NCBI GenBank assembly: GCA_029207755.1 | Contig: JARCOQ010000012.1 | Span: forward strand, 17,489,679 to 17,553,678 | DNA from: Chamaea fasciata | Taxonomy: Eukaryota; Chordata; Aves; Passeriformes; Sylviidae | DNA: 64,000 bases | Reading direction: 5' to 3' | In this document: positions 35,669-49,925 of the stretch, in pieces | How the letters are laid out: each line of letters starts with the position of its first letter | How positions within the stretch are numbered: position 1 is the first letter of the stretch | Translations under genes and position numbers: made by a program | The notes under the pieces: model-generated | Database searches by the model: none | The model's input: only the letters and a program-made list of their open reading frames with translations | Told to the model about the DNA's origin: nothing

Positions 35669-37959
35669 TTGAATGAGCTCACCTGAATCTATAAGATTTG
35701 ACAAATATCAATTTTTTAAATTAGATTTGTACCCCCAGCATTCTGTAAGAATATCCTGAATTCCTGTAGAAATTTTTCTGCTGTTGGGCCTTTCCTCCTG
35801 ATGCAAACTTTCATGCTTCCTCTGAATAACTAAAGGGGAAATACCAGACTCATTATAGATCATTTCCCCAGTAAACATTTTGAATTTCTCTGTGGACCTC
35901 TTGAAAAAATGAGAGGATGGCAATGTTTTTGTTTTGTTGGAAGCATAACAGACTTGTTCTAGGGAAAGGTTCTTGACATTTGGAATGAGTTGTGAGACTT
36001 GAAGAGTGAGCTCAGCTTGGCAGAGGAATAAGTTGACTGAGTGGCAATAATAGATTAAAAGGTGTAGGAAAAATATTATTTGAACCAGACTTGAAAAGCA
36101 TTTTAAGACAGCCATGAAGAAGCATGAATGGTAAATCAGAGGTGAGGGAAGCAGCATGGCTCTTTCCTAGAAGACAAGATAGTTGAAGCTTTTCTTTGCC
36201 CTTTCTAAAAGACAGCTATAGGTGAGAGGGAAATATGTCACACTGGCTAGGCCAAAAGGCATCCTCCATGTAGAAAAAACGTCTTATTTTTTAAATGTTT
36301 CCCACAACAGCATGAACTTGGTCACTGATATCTCCTAAAACAAAATTTTAAAAATCGTGAAGTGCAAGCCCCCTTAACTATTCCTTCCTTCTCTCAAGTT
36401 ATTTTCTTACCACATTCAAGGTAATGTGGGTAAGAAAAAAAAAAAAACACATTTTATACTAGGAAGAAATTTGTCCATATTTGCAAATGTTAAAAAAAAC
36501 CCTGTCAACTAACAGTCAAGACTATTAACTGGATAGAAAGATTTAAGGAGTCAACTTGTACTCACACCAGCTGTTAGGGACAATGTTTTTGCCATATTAC
36601 CTGAATTGCCAGGCACCAACAAAATCACCTCCCTCTCTCAACTGAAGTCAGATTCTGTGTCACCATAAATTGATCCAAATCAACTATTCCATCAAAAACC
36701 AAGTCAGCTACAATAGATATAAAAATAAATGTGGTGGGTTCCCCCCATCTAGTCTGAAAGGAAGCAATTTCAGTGAAAACAAGGGAAGTTGAAAAAGCAT
36801 ATATAAACTTAAATGAAGACAGTTAAACTTCTTTTCACATCTGTGAAATAAGTTTAACAAATTACTCCATTCATTTCCATGATGAATGGTTCCTCATGTG
36901 CCAGCTCTTTATTGCATCTAGCAAGGAAGAATACAGCTTTTACATGCTTCTGCAGTTGTTTTTCCCTTCCCTTTTATTCTGATGCTTAGTATCCATATTT
37001 TCAGTGGAAAAATGTGACAGCTATCATACGCCAAAGAAGTGATAATTAGTCTTATATGGCTGTCTTTATATTGTCTTGGCTTCTCTAAACTCATTTTCAC
37101 ACAATTACCTAATCCACTGCTATATAGCCTCTTTTAAAATGAGAGGGGTTTGGGGTTTTTTTCCATTTAAACACAGGATTAAAATGATTTTTTCCAGTTT
37201 TTAAAGATTCATACATTTTAGAAAGATTGCAATAAGGCCAGATCAGACAGATTTAATTCTTGCTTTCTGGTGGACCAGAAACAAGAAACCAGGATGCAGA
37301 TAAGTATGAACCTAAGTTTCCAAATACTTGCCTCATCTTCACCTTAATAGTATTTTAAAGATTATATAAGCTAAGGAAACACATTCCAAAACTGCTGGAA
37401 AATTTAACACAATTTCTTATAGAGTATCTAACAACCAAAAAAGAAATAACCTACCAGTTATTCTTTCTTAACTTTTTCATTTGGAAATAGCTGGAGATAT
37501 TCAATGCAACTTTACATCAGATGAGGGTGGAATTTAAAGCAGCCCAACAGGACTCTTTAAGGGCTGGATTAACCAGGCTGTGTGTGCACATTTCAAAGCC
37601 TCAAATCTCTGACTAGATTTAAGTACAACTGAAATTTATATCTATCTACCTAAAACTTTTAAGGGACAGCTACGCAGATGTTTATTTCAATAAAATTCCA
37701 TTGAGAAGATTGCTGTTGATGGCACACACCCACAGGAACGTATACAAAGGCAAGAGACAGCAAGAAGCCAACACAAAGCCAAGATGGAGCCACCAAGACA
37801 GGTCTCAGGAGCACAGCCAGGGTCCTGTGCTCAGAGCTCACCAGTAGAGACTTAACCAGGTGTATCCCATTATTCAAACAAGCTCTACCCACCCTACTGT
37901 CCCCTGAATGCAGCACTAACCCTGGGCACACAGCCCCAGTTCCCTTCTCATCCTGACTT
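35669..37959. other. AT-rich unique DNA, no gene seen
   Basis: No repeat or gene recognised. The minus-strand 149-codon frame at 35708-36157 has no domain I recognise. An A-run is at 36436-36448. Confidence 0.5.
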
Positions 37960-38070
37960 CACCAAATATCCTGAGTTGGAAGGGAGCCACAAGGATCATT
38001 GACCCAGCTCCTGTCCCTGCACAGACACCCCAACAATCCCATCCTGTGCATCCCTGAGAGCCTTGCCCAA
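37960..38070 (-). mobile_element. CR1-like 3' tail, minus strand
   Basis: Plus-strand caaatatcctgagttggaag is the reverse complement of a CR1 3' end, followed by the complement of ggattgttggggtgtctgtg. It aligns by eye in reverse with 49818-49925, and both pieces start at nearly the same 5' point. Confidence 0.65.
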
Positions 38071-39609
38071 ATACTGAGTATATAAACAAAACATCCATTT
38101 TCAATTTTCTGGGTGATCATTCCACCTCTTGAATTACAGAATTATGTAACTGGAGAATTTAACAGGTGGCTGCTGCTACTTATTCCTCCACAAGCCATTA
38201 ATACAAAGAACCCATAAATAATTTTTTGATACCCAGGCAACAGGGTTTAGCTAGAGAATCCATATTGAATTGGGCTGAACAGGGAGGCTAGGTGGTATAA
38301 TTAATGGATTCAAGTATTTGGATTAAATTTTTGCATAATGGGCACTGAACTGCTCAAAACCTGATGCATTTAGGGCATGCACAGAACAAGAACTCTGCAC
38401 ATCAACAAAGCTTTAAGAACTATACAGCAGCTGATCCTGATAATTCCACACAAGTTTCTGTGATCCTTTACTGAATCTGGTCCACAGACACTGAAATTCT
38501 GCTCCTGCATCCCTTTAAACAAAACGCATAAATGCATCTTTACAAGTTCAAATATGATGACTTCATGGTGTCATCTAAAGGACATTTAGGAAATGTTATT
38601 CTCTACTGCAGTACTTTCCTCCTGCATGACTGGCCAAGCAATCCTAACAGTCTGTGGTGTGGTCCACTTTTCAAGATCTCCTTCTCCTATAAAGTACCTT
38701 AATATTGTCCAACTCATGTAAGCCAATTGGACACAGTACAGTAAATTAAAGCACAGTTAAAAAAATAAGATCCCACTTAATACTTCTTTAATGGCTGCCA
38801 CTGAATGGAGTTTTCTGCATCATGACCAGGTTGAAGTCAGTATTTAAAGTAATTATGACAGCCATATAAATTAGACAGAAGAGACTTCTAAAGCTAATTA
38901 GACTCTGAGAGTTTTAATTTGATGTCTGTCTTGGTGTAATATCTTCTTTATGGATTAAATTAATAAAATTAAGACTGCATCATTATAAATTTCCAGTTTC
39001 ATAGTTCCATAAGTTTAACAATTACATGCCATATTTGAATGATAATTGAATGAAACAAAATCATTATGTTCATGTCTGCTTTTCCAAAGACTTAAAAATA
39101 ATATTCCCTATTTTCTTCCATTCATAAAAGTCATAGCTGCTGTAGTGATCCCAATCCAAAGAGCAGTGCACAACAAGGTTCAGCTTTAATACAGTGGTCT
39201 CTGTACACTGCTCTCACTGTTCCAGCAATAACACATCTTGTAGCTTTTGCCTTTATCAGATTTCAGCAAATAGTTATATGACCACAATTGTTCTGTGAAA
39301 GAACAAATCATAAATGAATTCTTTCCTATCAACAAAACCCATATGCAACCTCTGAAGAGGGAAAAAACAGGTTCCCTTCATGGTCAGAATGTGCACAGAA
39401 GGCCGTACCTGGAACAAAGCCTTGTTCAGTGCTAGATCAGGAAACCCCAGCACCTGAAAGGGTCTAAGTAAATCTCTGCTGTTCTCTTGTTCTTTACTGC
39501 TTTACTTGCAGGAAACAGCATTGTAGATACGACATTCTGGTGACTTTCTTGGTGGAATCATCTTGAGCCAGCAGTTTCTGGCATGAAAGAGTTACTGAGT
39601 TGTATTTTA
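38071..39609. other. AT-rich unique DNA, no gene seen
   Basis: Nothing recognisable beyond short A/T-rich runs. Confidence 0.55.
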
Positions 39610-40205
39610 TGGAGAATCAGAGAATGGTTTGGATTGGAAGGGACACTAGAGCCCATCCAGTGCCACCCCTGCCATGGGCAGGGACACCTCCCACTGTTCC
39701 AATGTCCAGCCTGGCCTTGGGCACTTCCAGGGATCCAGGGGCAGCCACAGCTTCTCTGGGCACCCTGTGCCAGGGCCTGCCCACCCTGCCAGGGAACAAT
39801 TCCTGCCCAAGATCCCATCCTGCCCAAGATCCCATCCAGCCCTGCCCCCTGGCACTGGCAGCCATGCCCTGGGTCCTGGCCCTCCAGCCCTTGGCAATTG
39901 TCTCTCTCCATCTCTCCTGCAGCTCCCTCAGGCCCTGCAAGGCCACCCTGAGCTCAGCCCAAAGCTTCTCCTGTCCAGGTGAACAATCCCAGCCGTGCCA
40001 GCCTTTCCTCCCAGCAGAGCTGCTCCATCCCTGTGCTCATGCTGGAGCCTCCTCTGGGCTCTCTCCAGCAGCTCCAGCTCCTTGCTGTGCCGGCCCAGGG
40101 CTGGGGCAGCCCTGCAGGTGGGCTCTCACCTGAGGGCAGAGGGGCAGGATCCCCGTCCCCTGCTGCCCTCGCTGGGCTCACCCAGGGCAGGGTTTGGGCT
40201 CCCAC
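39610..40205 (-). mobile_element. CR1 LINE 3' portion with local rearrangements
   Basis: Starts with the reverse-complement end (gaatcagagaatggtttgga) and matches the 4085/28800/45336 subfamily. It differs in two ways: about 17 bases are missing near 39698, and cctgcccaagatcccat is tandemly duplicated at about 39804-39838. It extends further into ORF2 than the other copies, fading near 40205. Confidence 0.85.
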
Positions 40206-43200
40206 TGACAGCTCAAGCAGATCAACCTGTCAAAACCCGTGGTTTTGAACCAGAATTTCTGATTAAGTCAGCTCAAAACAACAGGAAATAAGTAATAATT
40301 ATAATTAAACAAAAAAATTTGGGGTCTGTTCCTTAATTCAGCAGTAAGGACTGCAGTTTCATTAATTCATATCCTCTAGGAAAGTTCTCATTTGCCTCCT
40401 GTTGCTCAGGGCTCTGTATGCACACTGTCTATATCACACTGTGTCATTTAACCAGCTATACCTTGTGTTCCATTTGATGTCCTGGCATTGCTGATAGGAC
40501 ACCAAAAACCTGACATATTAACCACAACAGTCACTTATATCATGCACAAATTGAGATTATCCTCTGCTATCAAGAACACACATCACATACATATCACAGC
40601 CCAGTGTTCTGAACTAGAACTTTAGGATATTCTGTGGAAAACACGCTTCAAGTGAAGAAAACACTTATTTTACTTTTAAATGGGGGCATAACATCTGTGA
40701 CAAAGGATCATAATCTCCGCTTGAAGATTTGCTTTTGACATTTGTATTTTCACAGGCAATTAAAATTTAATTTGGCCTATGATGAAAAGCAAATCCTTTT
40801 ATCCCATACTTGCAGTCACAAGGGGAACATATTGCATTAGAAAGCAGCACTGTAGCTTAAGGTTTCATATTTGACATTTGTAACATCGTGAAAAAAAATA
40901 ATTAATAGATAGGAAAGTTTACACACACTCAAGTCATCCTTAAACTTTCCTTCCTATTAACTAAATGCTGTGTCACTGGTATTGTAATATACAAGCTATC
41001 AGCTCAGATTTAAAGCATTATTTAGAGTAAAGACTACCTGTTTATCTGAAAACCTTAGGCATCTTATCTTACCAACTAAATGCAAAACAATATTGCTGGG
41101 GGCAGTGGATGAATGAGAAACATAGAAGACACTTTTAATTCATCTTTGGAAAAATACTGAATAACAACACACCCTGATTGGAGATCCCAGTAGTCACTGT
41201 TCATTATCCCTGGTTAGCCTTCTTCCATATTGGACATTCCATTCATCCTTTTTCTGCCAGTAAGAATTTACAAACCCATAAAAACGTGAGGGAGTTTCCC
41301 CCTCTTCGCAATGAACAGAAGCTGCATCCGAAATATTCTAGAAATCACCATCTCCACAGATTCATGAAACAGCCAGTTTCACCTGCATGAAACTATCCAT
41401 ATTAATGATTTTGTGGCATCACACAAGCAACAACATGGACACATCAGAGAGCAACAAGAAGCTGACTGAGGTTCATGGAATAAACAGTGCACAGGACTGA
41501 AATCCCCCATTCTAAGCAAACATCTTTAAGCACTGCTTAGAAATAATACTACGATTTCCTTCATGCAGGAAGATATTCCTAGTTTCTTTCTGCTGTTTTT
41601 ATTTTTAACTATGACTTACAAAATAAAACCTGGATGTTTCAGGCATATGCTCCAAGAAAAATCAGCTTTGGACTGGAGTAATCCCATGCTCAATTCCCAG
41701 CAAGACCCTGCCATGACTTAGCATTCCATGTGCTCCTGAAACCACTCCCGGTAAGTGAGCTTCATATTATTTTGGGGGAGGGAGAATCCCCCAATAATTA
41801 AGAGTTGATCTGCTGCATCTTAACTACAAATCAGAGTCTAATTCCCCACTTTGGAATACTGTCATGTCTGGCACAAAGAAGGTAAAATCTTTTAGTTGCT
41901 CCATTAGTGAAATATCCATGAAAACTCCAGAGAAAGTAGTGCCTGGAGTAAGCGCCAGAGTTGAGAACTGAGCATCCTTACCCTTCCAAAGATGCCTTTT
42001 GCATGCCTCTGCAATTTGTTTGATTTTCCTTGAAAGTGGATCCCAGTTAGGTCTGTCTGGGGTTCTTTCAGGCTACAGGTGGACCTTTATCCACTTCGTG
42101 TGGCCATCTCTGGACCAGCACAGGTTAGCAGCTCAGAGGATCTGTGCAGGTTATGGCCAATGCACCCAGGTTAATTAGAAGCATCAGTAACTTTAATCAG
42201 CAGGAACTCATTTGGTTGTTGTCTGTAATTCCATATGTAACCCATTATAATTTAGAATTAATTAATACCCATTTGTACAACGGCACTGCCATAAACCTCA
42301 AGAAGAGTGATGTGATCTGAGATAAAAGCACATTTATCACAGCAAATCCAAACACAAAAATCATTGCATAGTTTTAAAATACAATTTGGGATATTTTGCT
42401 TACTATACCAAATAAAAATAACAAAGTGATAATTGGCCAAGAATTTGTCACACTCGTAAAATTATATAAAACTTAAAGAACAGTAATCTCTGTCCTTTTA
42501 CACAGATGACAGGAGTCATATCGGTTCTTATCACTCTGCTGCAATAGGCAAAGCAGTAAAATTCTCAGTAATAATCATAGTATAACAGCCATATTCATGT
42601 AAAATAAAAGTATTTTTCCTAATGTAAAATGCTATTAGCCATATTTGAAGGCATTATGTTCTGATATCATTTTTCCATTTCACTAAATGACAGCTATTAA
42701 ATGCAATGGCAACTGCATGACAGGGATATTTTTTATTACTTCAAAAGGAAGAAAAGGATTAAAATGAGTTTATTCAAAAGTGTGATTTGTCAATTTTTTC
42801 TTATCAAGGGCTGTGTGGGACAGCTTTAAACCTAAACACTGTGATCTGACCTCCTATTTGAATAAGTTAATGTGATCCAGTGTTCTTAGAAAAGTAGTGA
42901 AACCTATCTTTTATATGCAGAAGTCCCAGGAGGAATTTATGCTTTTATATGGTCAGCTGCAAGGTGCCATTTCCTTTTCATCATTCCTGCTTTTATCATA
43001 TTGTACTTCTTGACAGCTTAGAGATTCTTTTTAGAATCTGGTGGATGAGCAACTATATAGAGACTTTTTTTGTATGAAGGATTTCTTTCCAGCCTCCAAG
43101 GCTTTACAGTCAAACAGAATTCTGCTGCCACAAATCCCTCTCTTATATTCAAGAGGGACTAATCACCATATTTGATAGAACAAGCATCTTACCTAAACAT

Positions 43201-45335
43201 CAAACAGAACTATAAATTACCACCTTAGAGCATTAAAGAAGGATTTTACACACATCAGGTTCTTGCATTATACATCCTAGGAACAGTAGTGAAAATCATT
43301 TCACATATGTACATCCACAGAGAGGGGTAAAATCTAGCTGGACAAAATAGGGCTCATTAGGGATTTTCTTGGAAGGATTATCCTCCTCCCAGCAGCTTTC
43401 TCACAGAAAGTCCTACACAGTGCATAACTGCCTTTTTTAGTGCTCTCTGTACATACTCTCCCACTTGCTTACACTAATTTGCATTTGAAAGCATCTATAT
43501 AAAAAGTTGTGGCAATTGAAAAACCAGTACATTAATCAGAAAAACTAAATCAAAAAGTATACGTTAATTTAGTATCTTTTGTAAACCACTATTTTAAAGC
43601 TCTGGCATCTCTTAGGGGACTTCCTGTAGAAGCTTATCTCCTCTAGGGTAGAAATTCTCAAGGCTTCAAGTCAGGAACTAAGTTTTGCAGGCCAACCTTC
43701 TCAGCTAACCTGGAGCAACTCTGACTTGTACAAAACAGCCAATTTCTACTGACTGGAAATATCATTCAGCTGAAAGCTCATAAATCAAATAATTACATAG
43801 ATTAATATTCAAGCTTGACTGTAAAAAGCAACCTGAGACAGAAACCTTGAATGCTCAGTCTCTCAAACTGAACTCTTCACAGATATGGATAGAACTTCTT
43901 CTTTTAAAATGTCATAAATTTAACACTGCAAAATACAAACTGTTCCATCTTTCAGTCTGTAGGCCAAGGAAGTATTTTGGTATAGAATCATACTGGCAAA
44001 AACAGTTACCCCAATTACTTCAAGTAATGAAAAACTAGTGTGGCATAACATCAGAAATGCACAGGGGCAATATCTTTACCCACTTCTTCTGCTACTGAAC
44101 TGCTATTACACATCCAGAGTTATGGTATCAACAACAGAAAGACTTTCCTTGAACATCTTTGCTACTCTGGACTGCAGATTAATATTTTATCCTCAAGTTC
44201 TACCTAAAAATATGGCCTGTTTCTAACTCTGGGACAGAGATATGGGAACTGAAAACAGTTCCACTAACTCCAGTTCTCTAATCTTCTCTGCTTTGAACCA
44301 GAGAAGAACTGCACAGCTCCTAAATTCTCCTATTTAAAAAGAGCAGAAAAGTGATGAGAACACAAGTGTTGAGATTCATTGTTATCACACATCATAAGTG
44401 ATTCCTTTTCTGCAGGAGGCTGCCTTGGTCCCACATGCAGAGAGACATTTCAAACAATAAATCACCAGAACAGCACCATTCTGAGGGAAACACTCCCAGG
44501 CATTCCAGCCCTGCACTGCAACCCCATTTCTGTGTCTCTGTGGGTTTGCTGTGAAAACAAGACATGAAGAGGTCACAAAGACTGCCTTTGTCTAGGGATT
44601 GTCAGAGGAAAGCTCTCAAGTACACCTGGCTTTACCATTTATCTCAATTCCTGACCAGCTGCAAACACCTGTTTACACAAAAGCTGTTAACTTGCTGATG
44701 CACTCCTGGCTAGTTTATACTGCTGGATTTTTCTGCATTTCACATTTCTGATTTAAAGATGTGCTCTGTAACCCTTATGTCTGCAACTCAGCAGCCAGGC
44801 TCAGGTTTACTGCATGCAGTGACATAAAACGCAATAATCAGACTGCCCAAGATAACTAAGAACATTATCTGAGCACATGAAGTCTTTCCTAGCCTTTCCT
44901 AGATCAGTGGAGACAGCCAATCAAATACTCTATTGTACACTTAAATTTTAAAAAAAACCCTTAAAATATGCATTACACTGACAAAAGATACAGTGACTAA
45001 TTACTGTAAAATGGAGGGAATTTCACAAAGACATCTTTTTTCCTTCTAACAATCTATTTAAAGTACTTTTCCATAATGCACACTTTTCTTGCCCTTTATT
45101 CTGTACTTGAGCAAGCAAGCATTCTTGATCAGCTAGAGGAAAAGGGCAACTCCAAAGATTCAAATAGATTTCAAGGCTTGTGAATTCCACCACTGAAGAG
45201 ATGCACAGGTTTGTGCACCCACACAGACAGGGGCACAATGCAGGTGTTCCTTAGAATTCCCATCTTGAGGGATGCTGTCATCAAAAAGCCAAGTAATATC
45301 TCATATATTGCTACATCACACATCATGAGGTTGAT
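40206..45335. other. AT-rich unique DNA, no gene seen
   Basis: About 5 kb without recognisable repeat, gene or RNA. Open frames of 60-80 codons are scattered and composition-driven. Confidence 0.55.
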
Positions 45336-45767
45336 GACAGGGATGGAGCAGCTCTGCTGGGAGGAAAGGCTGGCAAGGCTGGGATTGCTCACCTGGACAG
45401 GAAGGAGAAGCTTTGGGCTGAGCTCAGGGTGGCCTTGCAGGGCCTGAAGGAGCCGCAGGAAAGATGGAGAGAGACAATTGCCAAGGGCTGGAGGGCCAGG
45501 ACCCAGGGAATGGCTGCCAGTGCCAGAGGGCAGGGCTGGATGGGATCTTGGGCAGGAATTGTTCCCTGGCAGGGTGGGCAGGCCCTGGCACAGGGTGCCC
45601 AGAGAAGCTGTGGCTGCCCCTGGATCCCTGGCAGTGCCCAAGGCCAGGCTGGACATTGGGGCTTGGAGCAGCCTGGGACAGTGGGAGGTGTCCCTGCCCA
45701 TGGCAGGGGTGGGGATGGAGGAGGTTTAAAGTCCCCTCCAAGCCAAACCTCCTGGGATTCTGTGATT
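45336..45767 (+). mobile_element. CR1 LINE 3' portion
   Basis: Sense-oriented copy of the 4085/28800/39610 subfamily, from gggatggagcagctctgctg to the 3' end cctcctgggattctgtgat. The complete 3' end is present; the 5' side is truncated near 45336. Confidence 0.85.
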
Positions 45768-45852
45768 ATCAGTTTGTGTATGTGTACTATGTTTTACCAT
45801 GTCTTTGGTTGCAATGTAAGATATAACCAAAAGTACGTAATCTATCACCACC

Positions 45853-46459
45853 TGTTGAAACTGGTTAGGAAGGCATTTTTTTCTTTATCTCTTCCAGGAC
45901 CCATCCTCCCTCCGGGGATATTGGCTGTTCATGGGCCATTGAGGCTCACTGGGTGGCTGATACAATTACAGCATCCCATTGGGAGATGCTCCACCCAGGG
46001 GGAGTAGCCCAGCATTCCTACCTGGATAAAACCTGAGAGTCAGAACACCAGCACAGCCTGTTTGCACTGGATTCCCAGAGGAAGAGCAGACCCATCTCAC
46101 CACCACTGGACCTTCAGAGGAAAACTACACCCTCTTACAGGATCATTGCTTCAACAGAACCACATCTGTCACTGCAGGTGGATTTGATTGGGCTGTTCCC
46201 GACACCTTGACCAACAGGGTGTCAGGTTGTATTCTGACTCTGCCAGTGTTTTCTCCTTTAGTTTGGGGGTTTTTTTGTTCTAGTACATTTTTATTTTTAA
46301 TATTCCTTGTAAAGAACTGTTATTCCTATTCCCATATCTTTGCCTGAAAGCCCCTTAATTTCAAAATTATAATAATTCAGAGGGAGGGGGTTTACATTCT
46401 CTATTCCAAGGGAATCTCCACCTTTCCCTGGCAGACACCCGTCTTCCTAAACCAAGACG
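45853..46459 (+). mobile_element. Solo LTR related to the provirus LTR family
   Basis: Begins TGTTGAAAC and ends gtcttcctaaaccaagac, the same terminal sequence as the provirus LTRs. The preceding 130 bases (aaagaactgttattcctatt, then a ccatatctttgcc block) also resemble the provirus tail at 14800-14890. The body differs, so this is a different subfamily. The final CA has decayed to CG. No internal region follows, so it is a solo LTR formed by LTR-LTR recombination. A clear target duplication is not visible. Confidence 0.75.
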
Positions 46460-49400
46460 TATCACTATCAATATAACACACCTTTAACTATGATTTAGCT
46501 TTACCATACTAGAAAATTACAGCAGCCTCACTGGAAACATTGACATTTCCATAGTTGGAAAGTATTTCTCTGTTACTGATTTTTTTCCTAAGTCTGTATT
46601 TGGGCAATTACTGATCTCTACATGAACATAAAACAGTGGGTTTGTCACAGGTTTTTGGTGCCAAAATCTATGCCAATAATAAACAATTTGAGACAATTAA
46701 TATGCATAGTTCTTATTTATGACATTGGAAATGCACTAAGGTAGGTCCTTTTCAATATTATTAGAGTTAAAAGCAATAACTGTCAAGTGACTTAACAACA
46801 GAATGATGTTGACAGCAACCTTCATGTCTGTAAGAAAATTAGAAAGATAAATTACCCTTTTTCCACTAGACTAGCCTTAATATTATAATTGGTCCATTTA
46901 TTTCATAAGGACACTCATTTTACAAGTAAATGTGTATTTTACTCTGAATTCTTTTATCAACAATTCCTATATATTGGTATATATTCTATTCAAAAAAAGC
47001 AATCTTACTGAACAATACTTACATCAATTGTTTCACATTCATACTTAAAAGTTTCAGCACTTATAAAAAGCTCCATTTTAATCAAACAGCATCAAAACAG
47101 TCACACTTATCAGGTATGATAACTTTCCAATTCAAGTGAGCAGGATAAACTACTTAGTCATTGACTAAATCATCTCTAGTCCCAATTTGTGTGTGTTTGG
47201 ACTTAGCTATTTAGAATGACAATAGTTCAACCTGTCCAGAACTAATTGCTATAAATATACCAGATGTTGTAAAAATCTGGACTTATTCTGTTTAACGGAA
47301 GACGAAGCAAATACCATAAGAATGCAGAAATGAATGATTTAATAGTGTAACCTTTATTTCCAGCATTATAGGTCAAATATATTTAGTAAAAACATGGCCA
47401 ATTGACTTCTCTTTTTTGTTAATATTTCAACCCTAACAGGACTAGGCTGGGCTATAAATTTCCAGGTTTGCTCAAAGGGCACCAGCTCATGGTTAAAAAT
47501 GAAGCCAGCGTGCACCTGAACACACACGTGGGTGCCAGTAGTAGGAGTCTATTTTTTGCTTCTTACTACAGCTAAGAGCACATCTATTAAATGATAAAAA
47601 TATTAATGCTCCACTGTCTTTAATATATCCCATCACAGCAAATAAACTCAAGTCAGAAATAAAATCTGAATTGACTCAACTGCCACCTGAATTGAAGCAC
47701 TGTGACCTCAAGTCATATCTACACACACAGGAGTTGGGCGTTGAACTAAATTTTATTTCCTCGTGAGATTTGGCAGATAAAACCCTCAAGAACGCATGAA
47801 AAGCAATGTATTGTAATCAGATATAGCAAGTTTACAAGGAATATTGCCATAACCTATTACAATTTACTGAATTTTATCTAAGTGCAGTGCATATACTATT
47901 AGGCATGTCACTAAATACTCAGATATGAATATCATGCTAATTGCCAGCTATGTTTTATTATTTTTTCTACTCATGTTTAAAGGTGAGAAATGGCCAGCTG
48001 CACAGGCATGAGCTTATATAGCATTAAACAGCTGGGGGAAATTCTGCTTTAGGTGAAATCATAATTAATTCAAGCCAGCAGAATCAGTTTTGCTTCCCTT
48101 GTCTTATCACATGAATAATTACCAAACTTACAAATATTTGTACTCAAACATTCCTCTACTACTGTTATGGGTGCAAAGCTAAGGATGAGAGCCAGAAACA
48201 ACAAAATCCCTGTTTACAGGATATTGTTGGCTCAAGCCAGACAGCACAGCCCCAGACACCTGCAGGGCATGGTTTATTTTTGAGATGGGTTTCTTTTATC
48301 ATAAGTTATTAAATGCTTCCAAACCCCAATCTGCTGCAGCTGTTATTTTTTGGAACACCCATATGTACATTCAAAATATTTGCCAACCATTATCACAGAA
48401 TCTTTGCATCAGTTGCCTTTCAGGGTCCAAACCCATACAATTGGCAAGATAAATAAGCATTTAGCACTCACAGTCTAGCACTTAACCAGATGCTTTAAAC
48501 CCAGCACATTTCTTTATAATATTCAGGGAGTGTGTGTCCCCTTCAGGTATTTTGATGCAGATATAAAGCACCAGATAACCTTCAACAGCCTCTTTCAAGC
48601 CCAGGGTTTTTTCAGAGCATAATATTAAAACTGTGTTTATTTCCACAGAGAGAAAATTGCTTGTGAAAATAAAACAAAGAACTCCTCAAAGCTAAACAGC
48701 CAGCTCATTATTACTGCAGGGACAGAAAGCACAGTGTGGATATCTTTTTAAATGTATTCCTGTAGGATGCATGAAATACATCAGGTAATTTGAGAGCAAA
48801 TCTGTCAGGTCTAGATTTCACAGGACTAAAAAATCTGATATATAAGATCTCCACTGAGACAACAAATACAAACAATAGACCACACTTCTAACTGATGCTG
48901 GCCTGCGTTGAAATTTGGTCGTTCAAATTATACCAATGAAATCCTAATTTAAACATCAATAGATCTAAACCCACATCATATACAAAACAAAATTCAATAA
49001 TGAGAGCCCTTCACAAGTCTTTGTTTCTCTAACTTAATTTTTGATACAAACAACTTTTTTTCCCCTGAGAATCTAAAAATCTGCTCCATGCCTTTAATCT
49101 AAATATTTCTCTCTCAAACCACCAGTGAATTAGGGCCTTCTGATAAAAGACACAGGATAAAGGCTGATATCTTTGTTGTTGTGAGCAGAGAGCTACAATA
49201 GTGCATTAATGAATAAAATGTGAATAATTGTAAGTAAAAGTTTTGAGTAAAATGTTACAGCTAAAGTATTGGTTTTCTCTTTTTTTCTTTTTGGATCAAG
49301 TCCTCCAGTGTTTCCCTCATGGTTACTTTATAAAATAATTATAGTCTTTAGCATTTTATCTTTCATAACTCTGCCTAAAATCAGAAATTACAAGATTAAC

Positions 49401-49817
49401 ACTATTTAGAGTGAATGAATTTCTTGAATTGCAGTTGTGTTTTACAACTGGCACTGTCCAAAGGACAAGTGCAATAGGTAAAGCACCTTTGAATCAAGTG
49501 ATTTTCAGCATGTTTATATTTCAAGTGAGGAGGAAATGCCTTCACAGAACACATGGTAATTTATCCAAGTTCTTGTTTGACAGACAGGAACAGTACATAA
49601 CAGACTGAAGGCATTTCTGTTACATGAGCTGGACAAAAATCATACAGCATTACCTCTGTGTTGCCAAATGCAGAGCAGTCAGTTACCAGACAGTGAGGTT
49701 ATTTGGGAAGATAGCATTATGGAAGGGATCAAGTACTTAGATATCTTCTGGGAACAGTATCAATCTTATGCTAACTCTGCATTAAAATCACATAGTATCC
49801 TAATAGATTTCCTAGGC
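46460..49817. other. AT-rich unique DNA, no gene seen
   Basis: Strongly AT-rich with no recognised repeats. It could contain conserved non-coding elements, which cannot be judged from one sequence. Confidence 0.5.
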
Positions 49818-49925
49818 AGGGAATTTGGACAATGCTCTCGGGGATGCACAGGGCGGGATTGTTGGGGTGTCTGTGCAGGGACTGGATGATCCTGGTGGGT
49901 CCCTTCCAGTTTGGGATATTCTGTA
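49818..49925 (+). mobile_element. CR1-like 3' tail, plus strand
   Basis: Reads ggattgttggggtgtctgtg, then gatgatcctggtgggtccct and ccagtttgggatattctgt, a CR1 3' end. Counterpart of 37960-38070. Confidence 0.7.
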
